This document shows positions 1-7,477 of a stretch of DNA of 64,000 nt, piece by piece. Location: the NCBI GenBank assembly GCA_963666755.2, contig CAXXGW010000009.1:1736001-1800000 (forward strand). The letters are read 5' to 3'. This DNA comes from CAXXOK01 sp963666755. Lineage in GTDB: Bacteria; Bacillota; Clostridia; Christensenellales; Aristaeellaceae. A program made the translations under genes and the position numbers. Each line of letters opens with the position of its first letter. Positions within the stretch are counted from its first letter, which is position 1. The notes below the pieces were generated by a model, which saw nothing but the letters and a program-made list of their open reading frames with translations, was not told the origin of the DNA and made no database searches.

Positions 1-27
1 ACGCCGCCCGCACGTAGGAGGGGTATC

Positions 28-585
28 ATGGAACCGCTGATCCGGGTTGCCACCGAAGCCGACGCCACCTTTGTGCACGATGTTTACGGACACTATGTCT
101 ACCACAGCGACGCGACCTTCTCCACCGAAAACCCCGATGTGGAAAGCTACCGTAAAAAAATCCGCCATACGCTTACGCGCTACCCCTTCTACATCTGTGA
201 GGTAGACGGCAAGCCCTGCGGCTTTGCCTACGGTGCGCAGATTCGCCCGCACGAAGCCTACCAGTGGGATGTGGAGGCAACCATCTACCTGACGCCGGAC
301 GCGCCACGCCGCAAGGGGTTGGGCAGCCTTTTGTACCGCCGCCTGCTGGACACGCTGCGCAGGCAGGGCTTCAAGACCGTTTACGGCGTCATTACGGATT
401 TGAACGAGCCGAGCCTGGCCCTGCACCGCGCGCTCGGCTTTGAGCAGGCAGGCCATTTTCATAACATGGGCTATAAAAACGGCCGCTGGCTGGGTGTGAT
501 CTGGATGCAGTACGTGCTGGGCGATTTTACCGGTATCCCCGCCGAACCAATCCCCTTCCCCGCCCTGCCTGCCAACCCCGCCTGA
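28..585 (+). CDS. GNAT-family N-acetyltransferase (phosphinothricin acetyltransferase-like)
   Basis: Predicted cytoplasmic acetyl-CoA-dependent N-acetyltransferase of 185 residues, the normal length for the family. The acetyl-CoA pyrophosphate-binding motif RRKGLG is at residues 94-99, followed by the expected helix, and the C-terminal half has the NEPSLALHRALGF segment typical of the PAT/Bar-like branch. ATG at 28 is preceded by AGGAGG (17-22) at good spacing, so the start is firm. It stands alone on the plus strand and is convergent with the Ldh2-family gene. The substrate cannot be read from sequence; PAT-like family members often act on small amines or amino-acid analogues. Confidence 0.9.
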   Translation: MEPLIRVATEADATFVHDVYGHYVYHSDATFSTENPDVESYRKKIRHTLTRYPFYICEVDGKPCGFAYGAQIRPHEAYQWDVEATIYLTPDAPRRKGLGSLLYRRLLDTLRRQGFKTVYGVITDLNEPSLALHRALGFEQAGHFHNMGYKNGRWLGVIWMQYVLGDFTGIPAEPIPFPALPANPA

Positions 586-1173
586 AGGGCAGAACGCAAG
601 CGCAACCATTGCGTATTGGTTTTCGATCGCAACTTTGCGGCTCAACCCTTCACATCCGGCTGCAATATGCCGCAATACGTTTTTGTGCGAACATGCCTGC
701 ATCGGGATACATAAACGCATTGCAAGGGAGCACCCCTCCGCTCCGCATTCAAGCAACCCCTCAAAATAGAATACGGCGGCCTGCTTTCCTTGGCAGACCG
801 CCGTTTTGTTGTGGCACGGATGGAATACGGCGTTTTGAAGTCTGTGCAGGGTTGTCGTTTACATGTTCTGGCATGCTCAGCCGTATCGCGCTCTGCCCCG
901 CGTAACGCCACAAGATACGGCGGCCTGCTTTCCTTGGCAGACCGCCGTTCTGCTATGTAGTGGATGAAATACGGCGTTTTTAACCCCGCACGGGATTGTT
1001 CATTTACATGCGTGCATGTATCCCGCCGTGCCCCGCTCTGCGCAACGTAGCGCAAATGGAGGAATCCTTTTACAGAGAACGGTCGCACAGCCTTCATCAA
1101 AACAGAAGCTGATTCCCACCCGGAGCTGATCGGATGTGCTCCGTTTCAGGTGTGGCAGGCCCTATTCCGCCGC
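586..1173. other. Intergenic region, 588 bp, with tandem repeat
   Basis: No gene is supported here. The open frames that cross it on both strands only read through the roughly 144-bp tandem repeat (771-1058) and have no ribosome binding site. The region separates two convergent genes, and the hairpins inside the repeats may end transcription from both sides. Confidence 0.6.
771..1058. repeat. Imperfect tandem repeat, two units of about 144 bp
   Basis: Unit 1 is 771-914 and unit 2 is 915-1058. Both start with the same 34 bases and then share ATACGGCGTTTT, TTTACATG and the GCTCTGC...CGTAACGC/CGCAACGT segments at matching offsets, with substitutions between. Each unit opens with a hairpin (stem CGGCGGcCTGC/GCAGaCCGCCG with one mismatch, 8-nt loop; unit 1 at 773-804). 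In unit 1 the stem is followed on the plus strand by TTTTGTT, so it could act as a terminator. Function beyond that is unknown. Confidence 0.75.
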
Positions 1174-2181
1174 TCAGCCGAACGAACGGATCGTTGCCCA
1201 CACACCCTCATCCACCGGAATGCCTTCGCGCAGGTTGCGTTCCCGTGTTTCCCGCAGGCGGCTTCCCGGCCAGCGAATCGGCCCGGAATGCCCGTCGGTT
1301 TTGGATTGCGCCAGATCATCCAGCGTCGCCTGCACCAGCGCGTCCACCTGCTCGGGCGGCGCAAGTTTTTCAATGTGCACGGCCATAAAAATCTGCGAAA
1401 GCCCGTGCTCGTCCCCTTCCAGACGGCCGACGGCCAGCGTGGTATTGCCCAGCGACAGCCCGCCTGCGAAAAGGTCCAGCAGCAGCGAAAGCCCCGCGCC
1501 CTTCCAGTAGCCGGTTGGCAGAATCCGCTGCGAACGCAGGACGGCTGCCGGGTCCCGCGTCAGGTTGCCCGCCTCGTCAAACCCTGCGTCGGTGGGCATC
1601 TGCCGACCCTGTAATTTAGCCAGCTCCAGCGCGCCGTAAGAAAACTGCGAGCTTGCCATATCCAGCACCACATGCCCCCGCGTGTGCGGCATCGCCAACA
1701 CCAGCGGGTTGTTGCCCAGCCGTGCATCCACCGCACCCCAGGCAGGCATGTTGGGGGTTGTGTTGGTAAAACAGATGGCCGCCATGCCCGCATCGCAAGC
1801 CTGATAGCCGTAGGTGGCCGCTCGCATCCAGTGGTTGGTGTTGCGCAACGCCACCAGCCCGATGCCATGCGCCTGCGCCAGCGCAAGGGCCCGATCCATC
1901 GCCATCGTAGCGTTTACCACGCCCAACCCCAGCCGGCCGTCCCACCGTTCCACACCGCCGAAACCGCCAACGGCTACCGGCTCCGCCTCGACGTCAACCA
2001 GCCCCGCGTCAATATTGCGCATCAGGCGCGCAAAGCGGTTGATGCCGTGTGAATAGACCCCCTCCAGCGAATTGCGGGCGATTTCGCGGGCGACCGTCTC
2101 CGCATGGGCATGGGGGCAGTTACGGGTGCGCAGCAGGCGGTACAGCTCCGCCTTCGCCTCCTCAAATGGAATCTGCAACAC
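1174..2181 (-). CDS. Malate/L-lactate/ureidoglycolate dehydrogenase family (Ldh2) oxidoreductase
   Basis: Predicted NAD(P)-dependent 2-hydroxyacid dehydrogenase of the Ldh2 family, unrelated to Rossmann-fold LDH. The family hallmarks SHG (residues 44-46, with the catalytic His), the NTNHW motif (114-118; the family norm is close to N-S-N-H-F) and NNPLVLAMP are visible, and the length of 335 aa is normal. The frame stays open far upstream, but I place the start at GTG 2181: GGAGAGGAG lies 8 nt before it, a TATAAT promoter lies just upstream, and the extra N-terminal sequence is compositionally non-coding and crosses a terminator. TTG at 2178 is the alternative. Next to the aldolase/TRAP genes it probably handles a hydroxyacid or keto acid of the same sugar-acid pathway. 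Confidence 0.88.
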   Translation of the reverse strand: MLQIPFEEAKAELYRLLRTRNCPHAHAETVAREIARNSLEGVYSHGINRFARLMRNIDAGLVDVEAEPVAVGGFGGVERWDGRLGLGVVNATMAMDRALALAQAHGIGLVALRNTNHWMRAATYGYQACDAGMAAICFTNTTPNMPAWGAVDARLGNNPLVLAMPHTRGHVVLDMASSQFSYGALELAKLQGRQMPTDAGFDEAGNLTRDPAAVLRSQRILPTGYWKGAGLSLLLDLFAGGLSLGNTTLAVGRLEGDEHGLSQIFMAVHIEKLAPPEQVDALVQATLDDLAQSKTDGHSGPIRWPGSRLRETRERNLREGIPVDEGVWATIRSFG

Positions 2182-2275
2182 TGGGTTTGCTCCTCTCCGT
2201 CGGTATTCGGATGTCAATCTGTGGTTGTCAGGGTCTATCGCCTGCAGCCCTGCCGCCGCAGGTTCCTTTGCTTTG

Positions 2276-2303
2276 ATTATACCATGCTTCCCGCCCGGCG
2301 CAA
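2276..2303 (-). promoter_or_regulatory. Promoter of the Ldh2-family gene
   Basis: On the minus strand, -35 TTGCGC (2298-2303), 16-nt spacer and -10 TATAAT (2276-2281), with a TGG extended -10. It lies about 95 bp before the GTG start and after the aldolase terminator, so the dehydrogenase is probably transcribed separately. Confidence 0.6.
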
Positions 2304-2337
2304 GCGGCATGCCGCACCGGATAGGCGGACATTCTCC

Positions 2338-2373
2338 GAAAAACGGCGGAGCCCCGGTTTTCCGGAGCTCCGC
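2338..2373 (-). terminator. Rho-independent terminator of the TRAP-aldolase operon
   Basis: On the minus strand a GC-rich stem GCGGAGC-TCCGG / CCGGG-GCTCCGC with an AAAA loop is followed by CGTTTTT. It sits about 70 bp downstream of the aldolase stop. Confidence 0.85.
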
Positions 2374-2444
2374 GCTATGGGGAAATGGGAGTCGCAGGGA
2401 CACGCCGCGGGCTGTGCCTCCCGCAGCGCCGCACCCCGGCCGGG

Positions 2445-3239
2445 CTACAGCCCGTAATGCCGTCGCGCCTCCGCGATGGGGCCGTCCATCATGGCATGCA
2501 GCGCGTTCTGGAAATGCCACATATCGTTACCGCAGATCACCATGCTGTAACCGCGATCCACCATGGTACGCAAATTTTCCGCCGTAGGGGGTACGATAGG
2601 GCCGAGCACGCCTTTTCCCTTGGCGCGGCAGCGGGCCACCAGCGCGTCGAACGCCGCCTCCGTTTCAGGATCCATACCGTAACCGACCGGAAGGCTGCGG
2701 GAAATGGCATAATCGATCGGGCCGAAGTTCACGGCATCTACGCCCGGCACATCCAGAATCTCCTCGATATGGTCGGTAAACTCAAAATCCTCATCCATGG
2801 GAATGACCAGCGTATCGGCGTTCTGCCCGGCTATGTAGGCGTTCCAGTCAAAATCCCGGTAGCCGAAGCGGGCCGCGCGCACGTTGCTTTCGCCGCCACG
2901 CCGCCCCAGCGGCGCAAACTTGGCGGCTTCCACAGCGCGCCGGGCAATTTCCGGCGTTTTGCAATGCGGAATCACCACGCCGTTCGCGCCCCATTCCAGC
3001 ACCTTGCGGATGGCAACCTCCTCATCGCTGGCCATGCGCACCAGCACCGGCATATCATGCAGCTTGGCCGCCATAATCTGCTTTTCAAACGGTTCGTCCA
3101 GCATCCAGTTGGTATGCTCCAAATCCAGATAGATAAAGTCCAGCCCGGATTGCGCGATGCTCTCGATCACACTGGCCACGCCCGTAAAGCAGGCCATGCC
3201 GAACACCGGGCCACGCGCCATTTTTTCCTTTAACGTCAA
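2445..3239 (-). CDS. HpcH/HpaI aldolase / citrate lyase family protein
   Basis: Class II pyruvate-type aldolase of 264 aa, related to 2-keto-3-deoxyglucarate and 4-hydroxy-2-oxoheptanedioate aldolases, which cleave 2-keto-3-deoxy acids to pyruvate plus an aldehyde using a divalent metal. Family features seen: DLEH (39-42), the VRM arginine (68), PHCKTPEIAR, and LGRRG (111-115), the motif that precedes the metal-site region. The start is TTG at 3239: AAGGAGG lies 9 nt upstream, whereas the later in-frame ATG (residue 7) has only a weak purine run. Last gene of the TRAP operon (74 bp after dctM) and directly followed by a terminator. The imported acid is therefore probably a sugar acid cleaved by this enzyme; the exact substrate is unknown. 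Confidence 0.88.
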   Translation of the reverse strand: MTLKEKMARGPVFGMACFTGVASVIESIAQSGLDFIYLDLEHTNWMLDEPFEKQIMAAKLHDMPVLVRMASDEEVAIRKVLEWGANGVVIPHCKTPEIARRAVEAAKFAPLGRRGGESNVRAARFGYRDFDWNAYIAGQNADTLVIPMDEDFEFTDHIEEILDVPGVDAVNFGPIDYAISRSLPVGYGMDPETEAAFDALVARCRAKGKGVLGPIVPPTAENLRTMVDRGYSMVICGNDMWHFQNALHAMMDGPIAEARRHYGL

Positions 3240-3313
3240 ACCGCAAAACCTCCTTATCCCGGCAAGCCCGGCCGCGTTATGGGCAAGCTTTGCCGCTTAA
3301 TATTCAACCCGTG

Positions 3314-4597
3314 TCAGTACCCCAGCAGGCTGGGCAGCCAGAGGGTCAGCGGGCTCCAAAGGCTGATGGCGATCAGCACCAGCACGTTGCACAGCACAAA
3401 CGGCAGCGCGGCGCGGAAGATGTCGACCACCGGCATATGGTTAATTTTATTGCAGGCGTTCAGGCACATGCCAACCGGCGGCGTTACCAGCCCGATCGCC
3501 ATGCCGACGATCATCATCGCGCCAAACTGCAGCACCGATACGCCATAGGTCTGCATGACCGGCAGCAGGATGGGCGTCAGCAGCAGGATGGCCGGGCTTA
3601 CGTCGATAAACGTACCGATAAACAGAATCAGCACATCCAGCAGCAGCGTGACCCCCCAAACCGGCAGGTTCAGGTTTACAAAGAACGCCGCGATCATCTG
3701 GGGAATCTTCTGCATGGTGAGCACCCAGGTGAAAATCGTGGTAAAGCCAATAATCAGCATGACCGCCGAGGATGAGATCAGCGTTTTCTTGAGCGCCTCC
3801 CAGACGTGCTTCCAGGTCAACTCCCGGTACACCAGAAAGCCAATCAGCAGCGCGTAAAGCACCGCCATGCCCGCACTTTCCGACGCGGTGCACACCCCGA
3901 AGGAAACCGTCAGGATGATGAACACCGGCATCAGCAACGCAGGGATACCGCTGGCCACATCATGCCAGAACAGCTTGCGGTTAAAAGGCGTCCGTTTGGG
4001 GTGCCAGCCGTGCCGTTGGCTGAGGACGTACACCAGTACCAGCTGGGTGATGCCGATCAGCAAACCCGGCAGCGCGCCCGCCATGAACAGCGCGCCGACC
4101 GACCCGCCGGAGATCATGGCGTAGACGATCATCGGTGTTGAGGGGGGAATAATCATGCCCATGGTGGAAGAGGCGACCGTAACCCCTGCCGCGACTGTGG
4201 AAGGGTAGCCTTCCTTCTCCATGGCCGGGATTTCGATGGAGCCCAGCGCGGAGGTGTCCGCGACCGACGAGCCGGAGATGCCGCCGAAGATCATGGACGC
4301 CAGCACGTTAATTTCCCCCATGCCGCCGTTGATCGGCCGCAGAATCTGCCGGCAGAAATTGATGATCCGCTGCGTGATGCCGCCGCCATTCATCAGTTCT
4401 CCCGCAAGCATGAACAGCGGCATGGCGATCATCAGCTCGCTGAATACGCCGTTCCACACCCGCTGGGGCAGCATCTGCAAAAAGTTGGGGGCTTGCGCCA
4501 GCATGTAGGATATGCTGGACGCGCCGATGGCAAACGCAAGCGGAACCCCTACCAGCGCGAAGGCCAGCAGCGCCAGCAGCAGATAGACCATTGCCAT
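3314..4597 (-). CDS. dctM: TRAP transporter large permease (DctM type)
   Basis: Large membrane subunit of a tripartite ATP-independent periplasmic-type transporter, which uses an ion gradient to take up organic acids. 427 aa with about 12 hydrophobic segments and family signatures such as GGISGSSVADTSALGSI, MGMIIPPSTPM and GLVTPPVGMCLN. Its ATG shares one base with the stop codon of dctQ (TAATG), indicating translational coupling. Acts in the cytoplasmic membrane with DctQ and the DctP binding protein encoded upstream. Confidence 0.96.
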   Translation of the reverse strand: MAMVYLLLALLAFALVGVPLAFAIGASSISYMLAQAPNFLQMLPQRVWNGVFSELMIAMPLFMLAGELMNGGGITQRIINFCRQILRPINGGMGEINVLASMIFGGISGSSVADTSALGSIEIPAMEKEGYPSTVAAGVTVASSTMGMIIPPSTPMIVYAMISGGSVGALFMAGALPGLLIGITQLVLVYVLSQRHGWHPKRTPFNRKLFWHDVASGIPALLMPVFIILTVSFGVCTASESAGMAVLYALLIGFLVYRELTWKHVWEALKKTLISSSAVMLIIGFTTIFTWVLTMQKIPQMIAAFFVNLNLPVWGVTLLLDVLILFIGTFIDVSPAILLLTPILLPVMQTYGVSVLQFGAMMIVGMAIGLVTPPVGMCLNACNKINHMPVVDIFRAALPFVLCNVLVLIAISLWSPLTLWLPSLLGY

Positions 4598-5121
4598 TAC
4601 GCATCACCGTCCTTCGGTTTGCTGTCCGCCTCACAGGCGCAGGGCAGGAAGGCTTCCGCAGGCGCGGTTAGCGTCTGCACCAGTTTGATCAGCACACAGA
4701 GGGCACACAGCAGCCCCGACACCGGCATAATGCCATACATCCATCGCATGGGGATTTCCATGCCCATACTGATCTGCATCCCGGCTTTCTGCACATATAT
4801 CCAGCCAAACCAGGTAAACAGCAAATCCACCGAGAGCACCACCAGCAGGTTGAACACGCCTATCCACCGTTTGAGCACATGCGGGAATTTCGAAAAGAAG
4901 ATATCGATCACCACATGCTCGTTGCGCAGCACGTTAATGCCCATGCCCCAAAATGTGGTGAAGGCAAAAAGCGTTACGTTAAACTCGGACAGTTCCTTCC
5001 AGTTGAGGGAAAACAGGTAACGCATGAGTACCGTAAAGATCACATTTGCCGCCAGAATACCCATGGCGACAACGCCGATATAAAAGTAGAGCCGCTCCGC
5101 GGCGCGGAAAAATCGCTTCAT
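4597..5121 (-). CDS. dctQ: TRAP transporter small permease (DctQ type)
   Basis: Small membrane subunit of the TRAP transporter: 174 aa with four hydrophobic segments and the family-typical 'RYLFSLNWKELSEF' and 'FWGMGINVLRNEHVVID' regions (aromatic-rich segment, then the conserved R/H-x-x-H/V-x-x-D). It lies between dctP and dctM and overlaps dctM by one base. The C-terminal tail is cytoplasmic and slightly cysteine-containing, without recognised function. Confidence 0.94.
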   Translation of the reverse strand: MKRFFRAAERLYFYIGVVAMGILAANVIFTVLMRYLFSLNWKELSEFNVTLFAFTTFWGMGINVLRNEHVVIDIFFSKFPHVLKRWIGVFNLLVVLSVDLLFTWFGWIYVQKAGMQISMGMEIPMRWMYGIMPVSGLLCALCVLIKLVQTLTAPAEAFLPCACEADSKPKDGDA

Positions 5122-5165
5122 GCGGGATGTGCCCCCTTATGCTCTGAATCGGGCCCGGGGTAGGG

Positions 5166-5196
5166 TTCTGGGCGGAGGGCACGCCTCCGCCCAGAA
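5166..5196 (-). promoter_or_regulatory. Intercistronic hairpin between dctP and dctQ
   Basis: A perfect 13-bp inverted repeat (TTCTGGGCGGAGG / CCTCCGCCCAGAA) with a 5-nt loop lies 14 nt after the dctP stop. There is no U-tract, so it is more likely an mRNA-stabilising or partial read-through element that raises binding-protein levels over permease levels. Confidence 0.6.
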
Positions 5197-5209
5197 TAGT
5201 CCGTTGCTT

Positions 5210-6241
5210 TTACTTGCCGCGCACACCGGCCACGATGGCGAGCATCTCGTCCATCTCTTCCTGCGTGCAGATTTTTTCATCCACCATCTGCTGGTACACG
5301 GGCTGGCAGGCAGTCTGGAAAGCGGCCAGCTCGTCGGCGGTAGGCACGTACACTTCGCAGCCGTTGTCGATCACGGTTTGCTTGGCGGCGTCGCTGTTTT
5401 CGTCAATCAGCTGATCGTTATAATCGCCCATGGTGCCGGCGCATTCGCTCAGGATGGTCTGGAACTCGGCGGGCAGGGAATTCCACCAGGCGGCGTTCAC
5501 ATAGAAGGGGTCCGGATGGAACTGGTAGTTTACCTGCGTAAAGTACTTCTGCACCTCGTAGAACTTCATGCCGGCCACATTCACCCACGGGTTCTCCTGC
5601 CCGTCGGCCACGCCGGTTTTAAGCCCCATGTAAAGGTCTGCATACGGGATGGAGGTGGTGGTGGCGCCCAGCGCTTTGAAGGTAAGGTCAATGGTCTTCA
5701 TGCCGTTGGTGCGCATCTTAAGGCCCACCAGATCGGCCGGTTTGGTGATGGGATGCACGTTGTTGGAGAACTGGCGGTACCCGCCCGCGTCACACAGGCT
5801 GATGATGACGGTGCCGGTCGCGCTCTCCGCTTCCATGCAGACCTTCTTGGCCAGATCGCTCTTGAGCAGGGCGGTCACTTCGGCACGGGTGTTGGTCAGG
5901 AAGGGGGCGGTAAACATCAGCAGACGGGGGCTGAAATCAAACTGGCCACCGCGCATGCCCTGAATGGTGCCGTACACGACCTGCTCCAACATTTCTTTTT
6001 CGGTGCCCAACTGGCCGTTGCCAAAGATGGTTACCTTCACATGGTTATGGGTCTTTTCCGCCACGTCGGCGGCGAACTGCATCAGCGATACGTTACGGGG
6101 GTTGGTATCCGGCTGCGCATGGCCAACGGACATTTCAAAGTTACCCAGCGACGCGTAGGGATCGCTTTCCGCCGTCGCGGCGGTCAGGCTCAGGGTCAGC
6201 ATCAGGGTAAGCGTAAGGAGCAAAGCCAGGACCTTCTTCAT
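5210..6241 (-). CDS. dctP: TRAP transporter substrate-binding protein (DctP type)
   Basis: Extracytoplasmic solute receptor of the TRAP transporter. 343 aa with an N-terminal signal peptide (MKKVLALLLTLTLML... AATA-ES) and the DctP fold: conserved substrate-carboxylate arginine region 'LVGLKMRTNG', then 'IPYADLYMGLKTGVADGQENPW', a hallmark of the family. ATG at 6241 is chosen over the in-frame TTG 7 codons upstream because CAGGAGGGAA lies between them at correct spacing. There is no cysteine after the signal peptide, so it is not a lipoprotein. First gene of the operon and controlled by the divergent GntR regulator region. Confidence 0.95.
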   Translation of the reverse strand: MKKVLALLLTLTLMLTLSLTAATAESDPYASLGNFEMSVGHAQPDTNPRNVSLMQFAADVAEKTHNHVKVTIFGNGQLGTEKEMLEQVVYGTIQGMRGGQFDFSPRLLMFTAPFLTNTRAEVTALLKSDLAKKVCMEAESATGTVIISLCDAGGYRQFSNNVHPITKPADLVGLKMRTNGMKTIDLTFKALGATTTSIPYADLYMGLKTGVADGQENPWVNVAGMKFYEVQKYFTQVNYQFHPDPFYVNAAWWNSLPAEFQTILSECAGTMGDYNDQLIDENSDAAKQTVIDNGCEVYVPTADELAAFQTACQPVYQQMVDEKICTQEEMDEMLAIVAGVRGK

Positions 6242-6315
6242 GGAATTTCCCTCCTGATTCAATTTTCAGGAGCGTGCATTTGTTGTGCCGGGATCACGCT
6301 CCAACTTGTATTCAG

Positions 6316-6344
6316 ATTCTATCATAGTGTATACAAGTTTGCAA
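6316..6344 (-). promoter_or_regulatory. Promoter of the TRAP-aldolase operon
   Basis: On the minus strand: -35 TTGCAA (6339-6344), 17-nt spacer, -10 TAGAAT (6316-6321). The spacer contains the palindrome TTGTATACAC, so a repressor bound there would block polymerase. Confidence 0.7.
6327..6337. promoter_or_regulatory. Putative GntR/FCD operator 1
   Basis: GTGTATACAAG, a near-perfect palindrome centred on GTATAC, sits between the -35 and -10 of the TRAP promoter. TTGTATACAA-like palindromes are the known style of FadR/FCD-branch GntR operators. A half-similar CTTGTATTC lies at 6305-6313. Confidence 0.55.
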
Positions 6345-6402
6345 TACTCAATTTGCACATTTTGCAAGTTTCTTTCTATCCTTTCGTTTTCCGTATTCCA
6401 TC

Positions 6403-6412
6403 TTGTATACAT
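6403..6412. promoter_or_regulatory. Putative GntR/FCD operator 2
   Basis: TTGTATACAT, the same palindrome as operator 1 in the same intergenic region, about 25 bp upstream of the -35 of the regulator gene. Two copies about 75 bp apart suggest cooperative or autoregulatory binding. Confidence 0.5.
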
Positions 6413-6437
6413 TTTGGCGGTTAATCCGTGAAAATGC

Positions 6438-6466
6438 TTGACTTTTCCCCTCCGGCTCTCTATGAT
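6438..6466 (+). promoter_or_regulatory. Promoter of the GntR regulator gene
   Basis: TTGACT (6438-6443), 17-nt spacer, TATGAT (6461-6466), 34 bp before the ATG. Confidence 0.75.
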
Positions 6467-6500
6467 GAAGTAGAAATCATCAGTAAAAAGGGGAGCCCCC

Positions 6501-7202
6501 ATGGAAAACGGCCGCACCACGGATGATATTTACCAGGTTTTACAGAACGAAATCATCTCGCTGGCCCTCAAGCCCGGCGAGGAGCTGAGTGAGAACGCCC
6601 TTTGCAGACGGTTCGGGGTTTCCCGCACGCCGATCCGGACAGTGCTGCAAAGGCTTGAAAACAAGGGTTTTGTATCGATTGCGCCTTACAAGGGCAGCTT
6701 TGTGACATTACTGAATTATACGACGATCGACCAGAACATCTACGCGCGCGTCGCCATCGAAACCATGGTGCTGCGCGACTTTATCCATACCCACAGCCCC
6801 GCCGACCGGGAGGCCGTGCATTTTGCCCTCGCACAGCTGGAAGAGGAGGGCGCGCGGTGCCTCGCCAAAGACCCTTCCTTTAATGTGTATCGCTTTCTGG
6901 ACAATGATCTGGCGATGCACAACGTGTTTTTCAGGGCCATCCACAAAGCCACACTCGCCAACACGCTAGAACGCATGGATGCCAGCTACGCGCGGTTTTT
7001 GACGCTGGACATCGATGCCGGCAATAACGTGCCCGATGTGCTGGCCGACCACCGGCAGATGCTGGAGATAATTGATACCGGCGCCGTGGATAAAATCGAA
7101 CCCCTGATGCGCAAACACCTGTACGGCAATATGCGCCGTCTGGGGCCGCGACTGTTCACGGAGTTTCGCGGCTATTTTCTGGAGGAAACGCTGCCCGTGT
7201 AG
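6501..7202 (+). CDS. GntR-family transcriptional regulator, FCD subfamily
   Basis: Predicted ligand-responsive repressor of 233 aa. The N-terminal winged helix (about residues 8-72) has the GntR signature 'ALCRRFGVSRTPIRTVLQRLENKGFV'. The C-terminal helical FCD domain carries the DNDLAMHNVF and DHRQML segments expected to supply metal and ligand contacts. ATG 6501 follows AGGGGAG. It is divergent from the TRAP-aldolase operon, and palindromic TTGTATACA sites lie in both promoter regions, so it very likely controls that operon and itself in response to the imported acid. Confidence 0.92.
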   Translation: MENGRTTDDIYQVLQNEIISLALKPGEELSENALCRRFGVSRTPIRTVLQRLENKGFVSIAPYKGSFVTLLNYTTIDQNIYARVAIETMVLRDFIHTHSPADREAVHFALAQLEEEGARCLAKDPSFNVYRFLDNDLAMHNVFFRAIHKATLANTLERMDASYARFLTLDIDAGNNVPDVLADHRQMLEIIDTGAVDKIEPLMRKHLYGNMRRLGPRLFTEFRGYFLEETLPV

Positions 7203-7276
7203 GTTTGCAGCGACTTGTCTGCCTGCGGTACTATTGCCGCAAGCCGACAGGAACCACCCTCAAACCGTAATACGCC

Positions 7277-7311
7277 AACGGAGCCGGCATCAGGCAGATG
7301 CCGGCTCCGTT
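7277..7311 (+). terminator. Terminator of the GntR gene
   Basis: A perfect 15-bp stem (AACGGAGCCGGCATC / GATGCCGGCTCCGTT) with a 5-nt loop, followed by GTTGCATT. It is strong as a hairpin but the U-tract is poor. Confidence 0.65.
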
Positions 7312-7477
7312 GTTGCATTACGGATTACACCCTTATGCTTTTCTCGTCGCCGACAGGATACAAGTCTGACGGACTTCCGTGCCGCAGGCACTAACCCCTT
7401 CCGCGTTACGCGCCAGACAACGGCCAGATTTAAAGCATGAACAGCCATGGGCACGGACGTTTCCCTTTACCCCTCCA

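Noticed and set aside
771..1058. Possible CRISPR array
   Set aside because: Only two long diverged units with no short identical repeats or regular spacers.
642..1100. 152-codon minus-strand open frame with repeated 'AERRSAKESRPPY'-type segments
   Set aside because: It is only the translation of the 144-bp DNA repeat; no ribosome site and no family.
2182..2520. N-terminal extension of the Ldh2-family gene
   Set aside because: It would pass through a terminator and a TATAAT promoter; the family starts at the GTG with a good ribosome site.
5120..6424. 434-codon plus-strand frame opposite dctP
   Set aside because: Antisense shadow of dctP, rich in His and Gly as expected for a reversed GC-rich gene.
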